Part shown: piece by piece, positions 8,417 through 16,488 of the stretch
Layout of the letters: each line of letters begins with the position of its first letter
Numbering within the stretch: position 1 is the stretch's first letter
NCBI GenBank assembly: GCA_040881985.1
Contig: JBBECE010000031.1
Location: forward strand, 19,319-83,318
Source of the DNA: JBBECE01 sp040881985
GTDB lineage: Bacteria > Pseudomonadota > Alphaproteobacteria > Rhizobiales > Devosiaceae
Reading direction: 5' to 3'
DNA length: 64,000 nucleotides
Position numbers and translations under genes: made by a program
The notes under the pieces: generated by a model
What the model saw: only the letters and a program-made list of their open reading frames with translations
Databases searched by the model: none
What the model was told of the DNA's origin: nothing

Positions 8417-9022
8417 ATGGACGCGATCGAGGTCGAAAAATTCGCGGCGCGGGTCGAGGGACTTTTCCTCGCCAACCGCGGCGGTTTCGAGACCCGGCCG
8501 CTCGACCGGCTGGACCTCACGTTCGAGGGCATCGCCGGGGATATCCATGCCGGGCTGACCCGGACTTCGGGGGCGCGCGAGCTCTGGTATCCGCGCGGCA
8601 CCGAAATCCGCAACGAACGGCAGGTGTCGATCGTCTCGGTCGAGGAACTGGCGCGGATCGCCAGGGGCCTCTCGATCGACCGGCTCGCCGCCGAATGGAT
8701 CGGAAGTAATATCCTCTTGTCCGGCGTGCCGGGCCTTTCATCGCTGCCTCCGCGCACCCAGATCTTCTTCGACAGCGGGGCAACGGTCAGGATCGACGGC
8801 GACAACGGCCCCTGCCGCACGGCGGGCCGGTCGGTCGCCTCGCACGTCCCTAGCCGCGAAGCGCTCGAGTTCGAGTTTGTGAAAGTCGCCCAGGGGTTGA
8901 GGGGCCTTGTCGGCTGGGTCGAGCGGCCGGGCCCGATCGCGGTGGGGGAAGCGGTGACGGTGAGGGTCTGGCGGCAGCCGGCCTGGCGCGGCGCGCCCGC
9001 CGGGGCGGTTAACCCGGGGTAA
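8417..9022 (+). CDS. MOSC-domain protein
   Basis: A 201-residue protein with a MOSC domain (molybdenum cofactor sulfurase C-terminal type). The features are an N-terminal strand (ARVEGLFLA), LTFEGIAGDIHAG, the GSNILLSGV segment, and the conserved cysteine in GPCRTAGR (C133), which in this superfamily carries sulfur or coordinates a pterin or metal cofactor. The substrate is unknown. ATG 8417 is chosen because GGAGGGAG (8403-8410) lies six bases upstream; an in-frame start at 8327 would add about 30 residues without support. Confidence 0.85.
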   Translation: MDAIEVEKFAARVEGLFLANRGGFETRPLDRLDLTFEGIAGDIHAGLTRTSGARELWYPRGTEIRNERQVSIVSVEELARIARGLSIDRLAAEWIGSNILLSGVPGLSSLPPRTQIFFDSGATVRIDGDNGPCRTAGRSVASHVPSREALEFEFVKVAQGLRGLVGWVERPGPIAVGEAVTVRVWRQPAWRGAPAGAVNPG

Positions 9023-9127
9023 CTCCGCTCGCCGCCATTCAAGACAAATACGGTTCTTTCACTTTAGTCCCGGTCCAGAGATCGCCGCTAGTCTTGCCCG
9101 GCGATGACTTCTGCCGGAGGTGGCGAA

Positions 9128-10276
9128 GTGCTGGAAGAACAAACGAAGGGGCGCGCCTTCGAGAATTTTCGCGCCCTGAACGGGACCCCCAATGCCGGCG
9201 AATGCGACGCGCTGATCCGCAACATGGCGCAGTTGTTCAGCCATGTGTCGGAGCGCTGCGACGACGAGCAGGTGGCCCAGTATGACGAGGTCCTCTGCCA
9301 ATTGGCCGATCTCGTCGAGAAGGAATCCCGGGCGCATGTGGCGCGGTTGTTTGCGCCGCTCGACCGGGCGCCGGGCACGGTCGTCGTCAAGCTTGCCAAT
9401 GACGAAATCGAGGTGGCGCGGCCGCTGCTCGAATTCTCCAACGTTTTGAGCGACGACGACCTGATCGACATCGTCGAAAATCTCAGCGAGGACCACCGCG
9501 TCGCGGTCGCCGGCCGCAAGCCGGTCACCGACCGGGTCGGCGGGGCGATCCTGGCTCACGGCCAGCAGGCCTCGGTGCGCCGGCTCGTCGCCAACGAGAA
9601 CGCCCAGCTCGGCGAAAAGACCATGCCGAAGCTGATGGCGCGCGTCGGGGAAGATCCCGAACTCGCCACCGAATTGAGGATGCGCACCGACATCGACTGG
9701 GAAGCCGTGCGCGCCGGGATCGACGAGGCCGGCCTCAAGGTCATGGGCGAACTCGGCCTTGGCGGGGCAAGCCCGGCGGGACTTGCCATGAGCCGGGTCA
9801 ATGCCGTCGTCTACAATCGCCTGAAGAACCGCGCCGGCTTCGACGCCCAGGAATGGAAGATCGCCTGGAACCAGGTGAAGGCGCTCAACGACCGCAAGCG
9901 GCTCGACCCGCGCGCCATTGAGCGGTTCGCCCGCTTCGGCTACGGCCATCACACCGCCTCGGGGCTGACCCTGATGCTGAATGTGCGGCCCGAGATTGTC
10001 GTCAAATGGCTCGCCAACCAGGATTACGTGGCCCTGACCGTGGCGGCCCGCGCGCTCGGGATGAGCCCGGACCTCTTCGAGAATGTCGTCGCGGTCATGC
10101 CGTGGCGGGATTTGCCGAGCCGCGAGGACCGCGTCAATGTCCGCCGCCGCTTCGAGGCCCTGTCGGCCGCTGAGGCCCGCGGCATTTTCGACCTGTGGCG
10201 TGCCCATTCGTTTCGCCGCCGCGGCGAGCCGCCCAAGGAGCCGGCGCAGCCGGCGCGCGTCGCCGGCGCCGCCTGA
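9128..10276 (+). CDS. DUF2336 domain protein
   Basis: A 382-residue, mostly alpha-helical protein of the DUF2336 family, frequent in alphaproteobacteria. It looks like HEAT-type helical pairs: LADLVEKESRAHVARLFAPLDRAPGTVVVKLANDEIEVARPLLEFS is followed by VLSDDDLIDIVENLSEDHRVAVAGR, the usual core. No enzyme motif or membrane segment is seen, and the function is unknown. GTG 9128 is preferred because a perfect GGAGG (9116-9120) lies seven bases upstream; ATG 9104 is in frame but has no such site. It stands alone between the MOSC gene and the methionine regulator. Confidence 0.82.
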   Translation: MLEEQTKGRAFENFRALNGTPNAGECDALIRNMAQLFSHVSERCDDEQVAQYDEVLCQLADLVEKESRAHVARLFAPLDRAPGTVVVKLANDEIEVARPLLEFSNVLSDDDLIDIVENLSEDHRVAVAGRKPVTDRVGGAILAHGQQASVRRLVANENAQLGEKTMPKLMARVGEDPELATELRMRTDIDWEAVRAGIDEAGLKVMGELGLGGASPAGLAMSRVNAVVYNRLKNRAGFDAQEWKIAWNQVKALNDRKRLDPRAIERFARFGYGHHTASGLTLMLNVRPEIVVKWLANQDYVALTVAARALGMSPDLFENVVAVMPWRDLPSREDRVNVRRRFEALSAAEARGIFDLWRAHSFRRRGEPPKEPAQPARVAGAA

Positions 10277-10457
10277 ACCCCTCACCGGGGGGCGCCTTTT
10301 GGGCTGGCGTGCCGGTGACCCTCTGCAGCCAAAAAAGTACCAGGCCTCGGCAAGGGGTCTTTGGTTGAGCGAACAAACCCGCCATTGCCGGTCAACGCGG
10401 CCAACGCCCGGCGCTGCGGGTTGAACCTCGTTTCTTGCGCTTTTCCCCGCCTAGGAT

Positions 10458-10473
10458 ATAAAGATATCTTTAT
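10458..10473. promoter_or_regulatory. Perfect palindromic operator upstream of the ArsR-methyltransferase/metF operon
   Basis: ATAAAGATATCTTTAT is a perfect 16-bp palindrome, ending 18 bp before the GTG start of the ArsR-type regulator. Its A+T content stands out in a G+C-rich spacer. Position and symmetry suggest the autoregulatory operator. ArsR-family SahR regulators of proteobacteria control methionine-cycle genes in response to S-adenosylhomocysteine through palindromic sites, and metF is the next gene here. I cannot check the published consensus from here. Confidence 0.7.
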
Positions 10474-10491
10474 GTCTGGCTTGGGGACGCG

Positions 10492-11466
10492 GTGACCGAT
10501 CTCGACACTTTCGTTGGCCTGCTGCGCGCCGCCGGGGAGACCACCCGGCTGCGGCTTCTGGCGCTGCTCGCCCAGGGCGAACTCTCGGTCAAGGACATTA
10601 CCGAAATCGTCGGCCAGAGCCAGCCGCGCGTCTCGCGGCATTTGCGGCTGCTCGCCGAGGCCGGGCTTGTCGCCCGCCATGCCGAGGGCGCCTGGGCCTA
10701 TTTCCGCCTCGCCGGCACAACTGAAGCCGCGGAGTTCGTCGCTCATTTCATGGGGCGGCTCGATCCTGACGACCCGGTTCTCGCCGCCGACCGCGAACGG
10801 CTCGATTCGGTCAGGCTGGCGCATCGGCAGCGCGCCGCAGCTTACTTCGCCAAGGTCGCCGAGAGCTGGGACCGGCTGCGCTCGCTGCATGTCGCCGACG
10901 CCTCGGTCGAGGCGGCGATCGTCGAAGCCCTCGCCAAACAGCCCGTCGAGTTCTGCCTCGACCTCGGCACCGGCACCGGGCGGATGCTCGAATTGCTCGC
11001 CGGCCGCTATCGGCGCGGCATCGGCGTCGATTCGAGCCGCGAGATGATCGCGATCGCCCGCGCCAAGCTCGAACAGCTGCCCCGCCGCGACGCCCAGGCG
11101 CGGCTCGGCGATATCGCCCGGCTCGACGACTATGCGGGGGCGGCCGATCTCATTGTGCTGCATCAGGTGCTGCACTATTTCGACGATCCCGGCCGGACGC
11201 TGCGCCAGGCGCGCCTCGCGCTCGCCCCGGGCGGGCGGATGCTGGTCGTCGATTTCGCCCCTCACCGGCTCGAATTTCTGCGCACCGAACAGGCGCATCT
11301 TCGGCTCGGCATGTCCGACGAGCAAATGCGCGGATGGGCCCGCGCCGCCGGCCTCGCGGTCGCCCAGACAAGGTCCTTGCCGAGCAAGGCGGGCGAGAAG
11401 GGGCTGACGGTGTGTCTGTGGCTGCTGGCCGACCTGACCGGCCGGCAGCGCGACCGCGCCGCATGA
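10492..11466 (+). CDS. ArsR-family regulator fused to SAM-dependent methyltransferase (SahR-like)
   Basis: A 324-residue fusion. Residues about 10-85 are an ArsR winged helix (ETTRLRLLALLAQGELSVKDITEIV, then recognition helix SQPRVSRHLRLL). Residues about 120-310 are a class I methyltransferase fold with motif I CLDLGTGTGR (155-164) and the following acidic residue in GIGVD. In such regulators the methyltransferase domain most likely senses SAM or SAH rather than modifying a substrate. The metal-binding cysteines of metal-sensing ArsR proteins are absent. The TGA stop overlaps the metF ATG by four bases, so the two are translationally coupled. A perfect palindrome at 10458-10473 is the probable self-operator. 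Confidence 0.88.
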   Translation: MTDLDTFVGLLRAAGETTRLRLLALLAQGELSVKDITEIVGQSQPRVSRHLRLLAEAGLVARHAEGAWAYFRLAGTTEAAEFVAHFMGRLDPDDPVLAADRERLDSVRLAHRQRAAAYFAKVAESWDRLRSLHVADASVEAAIVEALAKQPVEFCLDLGTGTGRMLELLAGRYRRGIGVDSSREMIAIARAKLEQLPRRDAQARLGDIARLDDYAGAADLIVLHQVLHYFDDPGRTLRQARLALAPGGRMLVVDFAPHRLEFLRTEQAHLRLGMSDEQMRGWARAAGLAVAQTRSLPSKAGEKGLTVCLWLLADLTGRQRDRAA

Positions 11467-12395
11467 GCGCGATCGGGGACCGCCCGCTGCCCGCCGACCG
11501 GCATTCCCGCAAGCCCGGCGTGGAAATGCCGGCGATCGAGATGAGTTTCGAATTCTTCCCGCCGAAAACCGATGCGGCCGAGGAACTGTTCTGGGCGAGC
11601 CTTCACCGGCTTGCCCCGCTCGAGCCGCGCTTCGTGTCGGTCACCTACGGGGCGGGGGGATCGACCCGCGAGCGCACCTTGCGGATGGTGACCTCGATCA
11701 CCGAGCGAACCGGCATTAAGGCCGCCGCGCATCTGACCTGCGTCGGGGCGTCACGCGCCGAGGTCGACGCGGTGATCGAGGCTTACGGGACGGCCGGCAT
11801 CGGCCATATCGTGGCGATCCGCGGCGATCCGCCCGAAGGGCCGGGTTCGACCTTCGTGCCGCACCCGCAAGGCTATGCCAGCGGGGCCGATCTCGTCGCC
11901 GCCATCGCCCGGCGCGGCGCGTTCGAGATTTCGGTCGCCGCCTATCCCGAGAAACACCCCGAAAGCCTCAACTGGGACACTGACTTGGCCAATCTCAAGC
12001 GCAAGTTCGACAACGGCGCTTCGCGCGCCATCACCCAGATGTTCTTCGACAACGACTTCCATTGGAGCTTTCTCGAGCGCGCGGCGCGGGCCGGGATTTC
12101 CGCCCCGATCGTGCCGGGCATCCAGCCGATCCACAATTTCGCCCAGGTCAAGCGTTTCGCTTCGCGCTGCGGGGCGAGCATCCCCGCCTGGCTCGCCGAC
12201 CGGTTCGAGGGGCTCGGGGCCGACCACGAGACCCATGCGCTCGTGGCGGCGTCGATTGCCGCCGAGCAGGTCGCCGAGCTGATGGATGGCGGGGTCACCG
12301 AGTTCCATTTCTATACGATGAACCGCTCGGCCCTCGTCTATGCGCTGGCGCGAACGCTCGGCCGCCGGCCGGAAAGCAAAGTCACAGAATCATAA
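11463..12395 (+). CDS. metF: Methylenetetrahydrofolate reductase
   Basis: A 310-residue cytosolic flavoenzyme that reduces 5,10-methylene-THF to 5-methyl-THF, the methyl donor for methionine synthesis. Family marks are MSFEFFPPKTDAAEE at the start, FVSVTYGAGGSTRERT, AHLTCVGAS, IVAIRGDPP, YPEKHPES, ITQMFFDNDFHW and FHFYTMNR at the end. Length matches the bacterial family (about 300). ATG 11463 overlaps the stop of the upstream regulator (ATGA), pointing to a two-gene operon under SAM/SAH control. Confidence 0.96.
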   Translation: MSAIGDRPLPADRHSRKPGVEMPAIEMSFEFFPPKTDAAEELFWASLHRLAPLEPRFVSVTYGAGGSTRERTLRMVTSITERTGIKAAAHLTCVGASRAEVDAVIEAYGTAGIGHIVAIRGDPPEGPGSTFVPHPQGYASGADLVAAIARRGAFEISVAAYPEKHPESLNWDTDLANLKRKFDNGASRAITQMFFDNDFHWSFLERAARAGISAPIVPGIQPIHNFAQVKRFASRCGASIPAWLADRFEGLGADHETHALVAASIAAEQVAELMDGGVTEFHFYTMNRSALVYALARTLGRRPESKVTES

Positions 12396-12451
12396 TCCTG
12401 CCATTTTGCGCCGCTCTGCTTCGCCAGAACGCGAATCGGAGTGCGGGGCCG

Positions 12452-12994
12452 ATGCGGAAGAATGTCGTCCTGGGGGCCGTGGCCTTCCTCGTACTGCTTT
12501 TGCTTGGGCTGTCGTCTTTCCAGCAAACCCCTCCTCAAGCCGTTGAGCCCGAAATCGCCTCGACGACGATCCACGAGACCGAATTGCCCGGCGAGCTGTT
12601 CACCGCCGACCTGGGGCTCGCCTTCGCGGCGCGCTTCGAGGCGGTCGAGGGCTGGGGCGCCAACAAGCGCGCCGAACGCCTGAGCCCGGTGATGGATGAA
12701 TTGGCGAGCCTCGCTTCGCCGGCCGGGGCGCCCGGCGCCGGCAACAGCGGCGCCGACGTGGTCTTCGCCTCGGCTGTTCCCGGCGCCATCGATCTCCTCG
12801 AAGGCCTGACCGCCCCACATTTCGATGCCTCGATCGCGCTTGCTGCGCCCGACGCGTCGGCGTCGCTGGTGCTGGCCTCCTCCGGCACCGGGGCGGAACG
12901 CTCGGGCGCCGTCCATGCCATTGCCGAGACGTTTCGCAGTCTCGTCGATCGCATCGGGGATAGCCCGGTCGGCGGGTTGTTGAGCTTCAACTAG
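12452..12994 (+). CDS. Hypothetical exported or membrane-anchored protein
   Basis: A 180-residue protein I cannot assign. It begins with a basic N-terminus and one strong hydrophobic stretch (VVLGAVAFLVLLLLGLSSF, about residues 5-23), either an uncleaved anchor or a signal peptide. An alanine/serine/glycine-rich region follows without cysteines or catalytic motifs. ATG 12452 has GGAG ten bases upstream. It lies between metF and the TerB-DnaJ gene on the same strand, with spacers of 56 and 84 bp. Codon use matches the neighbours, which supports a real gene. Confidence 0.6.
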   Translation: MRKNVVLGAVAFLVLLLLGLSSFQQTPPQAVEPEIASTTIHETELPGELFTADLGLAFAARFEAVEGWGANKRAERLSPVMDELASLASPAGAPGAGNSGADVVFASAVPGAIDLLEGLTAPHFDASIALAAPDASASLVLASSGTGAERSGAVHAIAETFRSLVDRIGDSPVGGLLSFN

Positions 12995-13078
12995 CCCTCT
13001 TTCATTTTTCCTCCCATCGAGACTAGGTTGCGCCTCGATCTGAGGCCGCCAAGGGTTTCCGACCATGGGCGTGGGGCA

Positions 13079-13813
13079 ATGAGCGTCTGGCAAGCGATAG
13101 GTGAAATCATCGGGTCCTATCCCGCGCGTACCGGGCTTGCCGGCTCGCTCGCCAGTCTCTTGGACCCCGACAATTGGTTGCCGGGGGGGCGCGACGCGGC
13201 GTTCACGCTGGCGCTGGTGTGCCTTTCCGCCAAGATGGCGGTCGCCGACGGGGTGGTCACCGCTTCGGAAGTGCGCGCCTTCGGCCGGACCGTCGAAATT
13301 CCGCCCGGCGCCGAGGACCAGGTCCGCCGTGTCTTCCAGCTCGCGCAAGAGGACGTCGCCGGCTACGACGCTTATGCTCGCCGGATCGCTCGGTTCTTCG
13401 CCGACAGTCCGGCGACGCTCGAGCTTGTCCTCGACGGGCTCTTCCACATCGCTTCCGCCGACGGGATGATCCACGAGGCCGAGTTCGATTATCTCAAATC
13501 GGTCTCCGGCATTTTCGGCTTCGACGACAAGCGGTTCGAGCAGATCGCGTCCCAGCATGTTGTCCGCGGCGGGGGCGGGGATCCCTATATCGTCTTGGGC
13601 CTCGACCCGTCGGCTCCCGACAGCGAGATCAAACGCGTCTGGCGCCGTCTCGTCGCCGAGAACCATCCAGATCGCTTGACGGCAAAAGGTGTACCGGACG
13701 AACTGATCGTGCTGATGAGCCAGAAGCTCGCGGCGATCAACCACGCTTACGATGTGATCGCCCGCGCGCGGGGAATGCGAGGACCGGGGGCGCGTGAGAC
13801 CCTTGCGCCTTGA
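13079..13813 (+). CDS. TerB-like / J-domain co-chaperone (DjlA-type)
   Basis: A 244-residue protein. Residues about 40-150 form a TerB-like helical domain with acidic repeats (KMAVADGVVTASEV, HIASADGMIHEAEFDYL) typical of metal-binding TerB/DjlA folds. Residues about 168-235 form a J domain (DPYIVLGLDPSAPDSEIKRVWRRLV) with the invariant HPD at 196-198 in AENHPDRL. It should stimulate DnaK ATPase. E. coli DjlA has an N-terminal membrane segment; no clear one is seen here, so it may be soluble. ATG 13079 follows GGCGTGGGG. rnpB follows about 30 bp after the stop. Confidence 0.85.
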   Translation: MSVWQAIGEIIGSYPARTGLAGSLASLLDPDNWLPGGRDAAFTLALVCLSAKMAVADGVVTASEVRAFGRTVEIPPGAEDQVRRVFQLAQEDVAGYDAYARRIARFFADSPATLELVLDGLFHIASADGMIHEAEFDYLKSVSGIFGFDDKRFEQIASQHVVRGGGGDPYIVLGLDPSAPDSEIKRVWRRLVAENHPDRLTAKGVPDELIVLMSQKLAAINHAYDVIARARGMRGPGARETLAP

Positions 13814-13843
13814 CGGGGCGGACGCGCCCCCATATCTCAACCG

Positions 13844-14222
13844 GGCCAGTTGGCCGGGCAGCCGCTCCCGCAAGGGAGAGGAAAGTCCGGGCTCCAAGGA
13901 AGCACGGTGCCGGATAATTTCCGGCGGGGGCGACCCCAGGGAAAGTGCCACAGAAAGCAAACTACCTCGCCCCTTGCGGGCGGGGAAAAGGTGAAAGGGT
14001 GCGGTAAGAGCGCACCGCGTCCCCGGCAACGGGGACGGCACGGCAAACCCCACCGGGAGCAAGACCGAATAGGGACGACGCGGGGGTAACCCCGGCCAGT
14101 TTCCTGGCTTGTCGTCCGGGTTGGTTGCACGAGACGGCCGGCGACGGCCGTCCCAGACGAATGGCTGCCGCGCGCGGGGCAACCCGCGCCATACAGAACC
14201 CGGCTTACAGGCCAACTGGCGC
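13844..14222 (+). ncRNA. rnpB: RNase P RNA, bacterial class A
   Basis: The catalytic RNA of RNase P, which trims tRNA 5' leaders. The P1 helix is visible as GCCAGTTGGC near 13845-13854 pairing with GCCAACTGGC at 14211-14220. Conserved blocks are in order: GAGGAAAGTCCGGGCTC in the 5' part, the CR-like GGTGCCGG, GACCCCAGGGAAAGTGCCACAGAAA, and a 3' ACAGAACCCGGCTTACAG. Ends are set from the P1 pairing and are accurate to a few bases. The 3' end overlaps the last codons of the convergent TPR-methyltransferase gene (stop at 14205). Confidence 0.95.
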
Positions 14223-15416
14223 CTTCTCTTCCGGCTTTTCGAAGCAGAGCGCGACCTCGTGCCAGGGGGTGCGCTCGTTGAGGCGGCATTCAAAACCGCC
14301 GCTCTCGAACGCCTTGAGATACCGCTCGAGCGGCATCTTGCTGAGGTGGAGCGCGTCGGTCGCCCGCGGGCCGGCCACCTGCTCGACGAGCACAACCCGG
14401 CCTCCGGGGCGGCAGGCTTGCATGTAGTTGGCGAGCAACGCTTCCCATTTGGCGTCGTCGGAGACGTGCTGGACGACGGTAAAATCGAAGACAAGGTCGT
14501 AGTGGGCCGCAGGCATGGTGTCGGCGCAGAGGTCGCGTTCGAAATAGCGTGCGCCTTGAAGGCCGGGGTTGGTTATCCGTGCATGGCAGATGGCGTTGCC
14601 GCTGATGTCGTAACAGTCGAGCCGCCCGCTCCAGCGGTGGATGAAGGGGGTCAGCCGGCCCGAACCGCAGCCGCATTCGGCAACGTCATCGAGCGGCGCG
14701 CCGAACAGGCGTCCGAACAACAGCTCCAGATAGGCGACATCCCGGGCGGTCCGGCCACTATAGGCCTCCTCTTCGCGCGATGACGGCGGCACGGGAGCGT
14801 TCCGCGAAGCGCCATACCGCAGCTCCCAATACACCTTCATGTCGTACTCAATCGTGGCGATTTCGATTTCGAGCTCGCTGTCGTTCCGGCAGTATCGGGC
14901 CGCCCGTTCCGCCAGCGCCAGGGCGGGCTCGCGCTCGCCGAACAGGGCCAGAGCTTTGGCAAACCGGAACCAGAACCGCGCATCCTCGCTGTCGGGACTA
15001 TTTTCTCTGGCCGTGTCCGCCAGCCGATCGAATTGGAGCCCAAGGCCAAGACGCGCGCAGGCGAGCATCAGGCGCGACCAGATGTTTTCGTCGTAGCTTG
15101 CCTGTTCGATGAAAATCTCGAACAGTGCGGCGAATTCATTGCGATTGCCGAGGGCGCTGTGGCATTCGAGCATGCCGTAGGTCACTCCGTTGCCCGGATC
15201 GAGACCCTCCGCTTCGCGGTAAGCCTTGAGCGCGCCACGAAAGTTGCGCCGGCGGCGGTGCAAATCGCCGATCAGCTGGTAGCAACGGCACGCCTCGGGC
15301 TCGGTCTGACGATCGTCCCGCAGCTTCTGGGCGAGCGCCCGAAGCGCGCCGAAATCCTCGCGGGAGAATAGTCTATCGAGTTCAGCCTTCGAAGGCTTGG
15401 CCAGCTGGTTGCTCAT
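14205..15416 (-). CDS. TPR and class I methyltransferase domain protein
   Basis: A protein of about 403 residues. The N-terminal half is helical tetratricopeptide-like (CRCYQLIGDLHRRRRNFRGAL and GMLECHSALGNRNEFAALFEIF are repeat units). The C-terminal half is a SAM-dependent methyltransferase fold with motif I VAECGCGSGRLTPF, LDCYDISGNAI, and the post-motif DLVFDFTVVQHV. The acceptor is unknown; TPR-methyltransferase fusions often modify glycans or small molecules. The start is uncertain: ATG 15416 is used, but an in-frame ATG at 15473 adds 19 residues and neither has a strong ribosome site. Its 3' end runs about 18 bases into the rnpB 3' end on the opposite strand. Confidence 0.78.
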   Translation of the reverse strand: MSNQLAKPSKAELDRLFSREDFGALRALAQKLRDDRQTEPEACRCYQLIGDLHRRRRNFRGALKAYREAEGLDPGNGVTYGMLECHSALGNRNEFAALFEIFIEQASYDENIWSRLMLACARLGLGLQFDRLADTARENSPDSEDARFWFRFAKALALFGEREPALALAERAARYCRNDSELEIEIATIEYDMKVYWELRYGASRNAPVPPSSREEEAYSGRTARDVAYLELLFGRLFGAPLDDVAECGCGSGRLTPFIHRWSGRLDCYDISGNAICHARITNPGLQGARYFERDLCADTMPAAHYDLVFDFTVVQHVSDDAKWEALLANYMQACRPGGRVVLVEQVAGPRATDALHLSKMPLERYLKAFESGGFECRLNERTPWHEVALCFEKPEEKAPVGL

Positions 15417-15715
15417 CGCGCCCGTCGTTGGCTTCTTGAATCCCTGTTGAAGCGGATTCTTGCCCAAGAACATGTCGGTATTTGGCCGGTCGCCATTCGA
15501 GGGTGGCGCTTCGGCGACAAACTCGGGACCGGGTCGCTTACGCGCCGATCTTTCTGGCGAGCACCGTCTCGTGGGGTGAAAAGCCGCAGGCGAGGTGAGC
15601 CTCGATCGCGCCGCGATTTTGGGCTTTGGCATTGACGCGCATGAAGGCCCCGCCTTCGACCGGATACAAGCAACTGAAAGCGGGCTAGACTGGCGGTCCA
15701 ACGGAGGGTTTTCCC

Positions 15716-16384
15716 ATGGCGCTCGAAATCTGGTGGATCAGCGGCAGCCCCTATGCCTGGTGGGTCATGCTGGCGGCGGAGGTCAAGGGTCTCGCCTACG
15801 AAAGCCATTTGCTTTCGGTGTCGAACCGCGAAAATTACACCCCGGAATATCTCGCGATGAACCGGCGCGGCCGGGTGCCATTGCTCAAGGACGGGGACTT
15901 CATCCTGACCGAGTCGATGGCGATGGTGGCCTACCTCGATACCAAGAGCACCACGTCGCCGCTGTTCGGCGGCAGCCCGCGCGAGACGGCAAGAATCTGG
16001 GAGGCGGCCAGCCAGGTCGTGTCCGATGTCGGACGGGCGTCGAGCGCGTTCAACGATCCCATCCTTTCCACCCGAGGCAAGCCCCTCGATGCCGATTCCG
16101 TTCGGGAGGCGGCGGCGACGCTGAAGACCGAGCTGGGCTTCTTCGAGGAAAGGCTCGCCGCCGGGCGGTATTTTTGCGGCCCGACGCTTTCCGCCGCCGA
16201 CATCGCGCTGCTGCCCTTCCTGCTGTTCAGCGCGAGGGTCGCGGGGCGCGATGCGGTCAAGGACATGAATCTCGGTCTCCTGCCGCTCGTCGAGACATTT
16301 CCGAAGCTCGCCGCCTGGGTAAAGCGGATCGAGGCTCTGCCCGGATACGAGAAAACCTATCCGCCGCACTGGCGCACGAGCTGA
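15716..16384 (+). CDS. Glutathione S-transferase-like protein
   Basis: A 222-residue protein of canonical GST length. The N-terminal thioredoxin-like domain (about 1-80) has a SGSPYAWWVMLAAEVKG active-site region, the cis-proline RVPLLKDGDF, and the glutathione-binding TESMAMVAYLD. The helical C-terminal domain has the N-capping motif FCGPTLSAADIALLPFL. The substrate is unknown. The start ATG is preceded by GGAGGG. It occupies the place upstream of rsmH where mraZ usually stands; the 104-bp spacer before rsmH contains no coding sequence. Confidence 0.87.
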   Translation: MALEIWWISGSPYAWWVMLAAEVKGLAYESHLLSVSNRENYTPEYLAMNRRGRVPLLKDGDFILTESMAMVAYLDTKSTTSPLFGGSPRETARIWEAASQVVSDVGRASSAFNDPILSTRGKPLDADSVREAAATLKTELGFFEERLAAGRYFCGPTLSAADIALLPFLLFSARVAGRDAVKDMNLGLLPLVETFPKLAAWVKRIEALPGYEKTYPPHWRTS

Positions 16385-16488
16385 GCCTTCCCGCCCGCCG
16401 CCAATAGCAAACCAAATCTTAACAAGGCCCGTGCACATTGCGGGAGCGTTGAGTTTCGCGCCGCTTCAGGCGGCGGGAGTGCGTCGAG

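Noticed and set aside
10277..10457. Terminator or riboswitch before the methionine regulator
   Set aside because: Only a weak four-base hairpin (CCCC/GGGG near 10278-10290) without a U-run, and no recognisable SAM or SAH riboswitch core.
12338..14494. Long open frame on the minus strand across metF, the unknown gene, the TerB-DnaJ gene and rnpB
   Set aside because: It crosses rnpB and real genes; composition is that of a GC-rich antisense shadow, with no recognisable domain.
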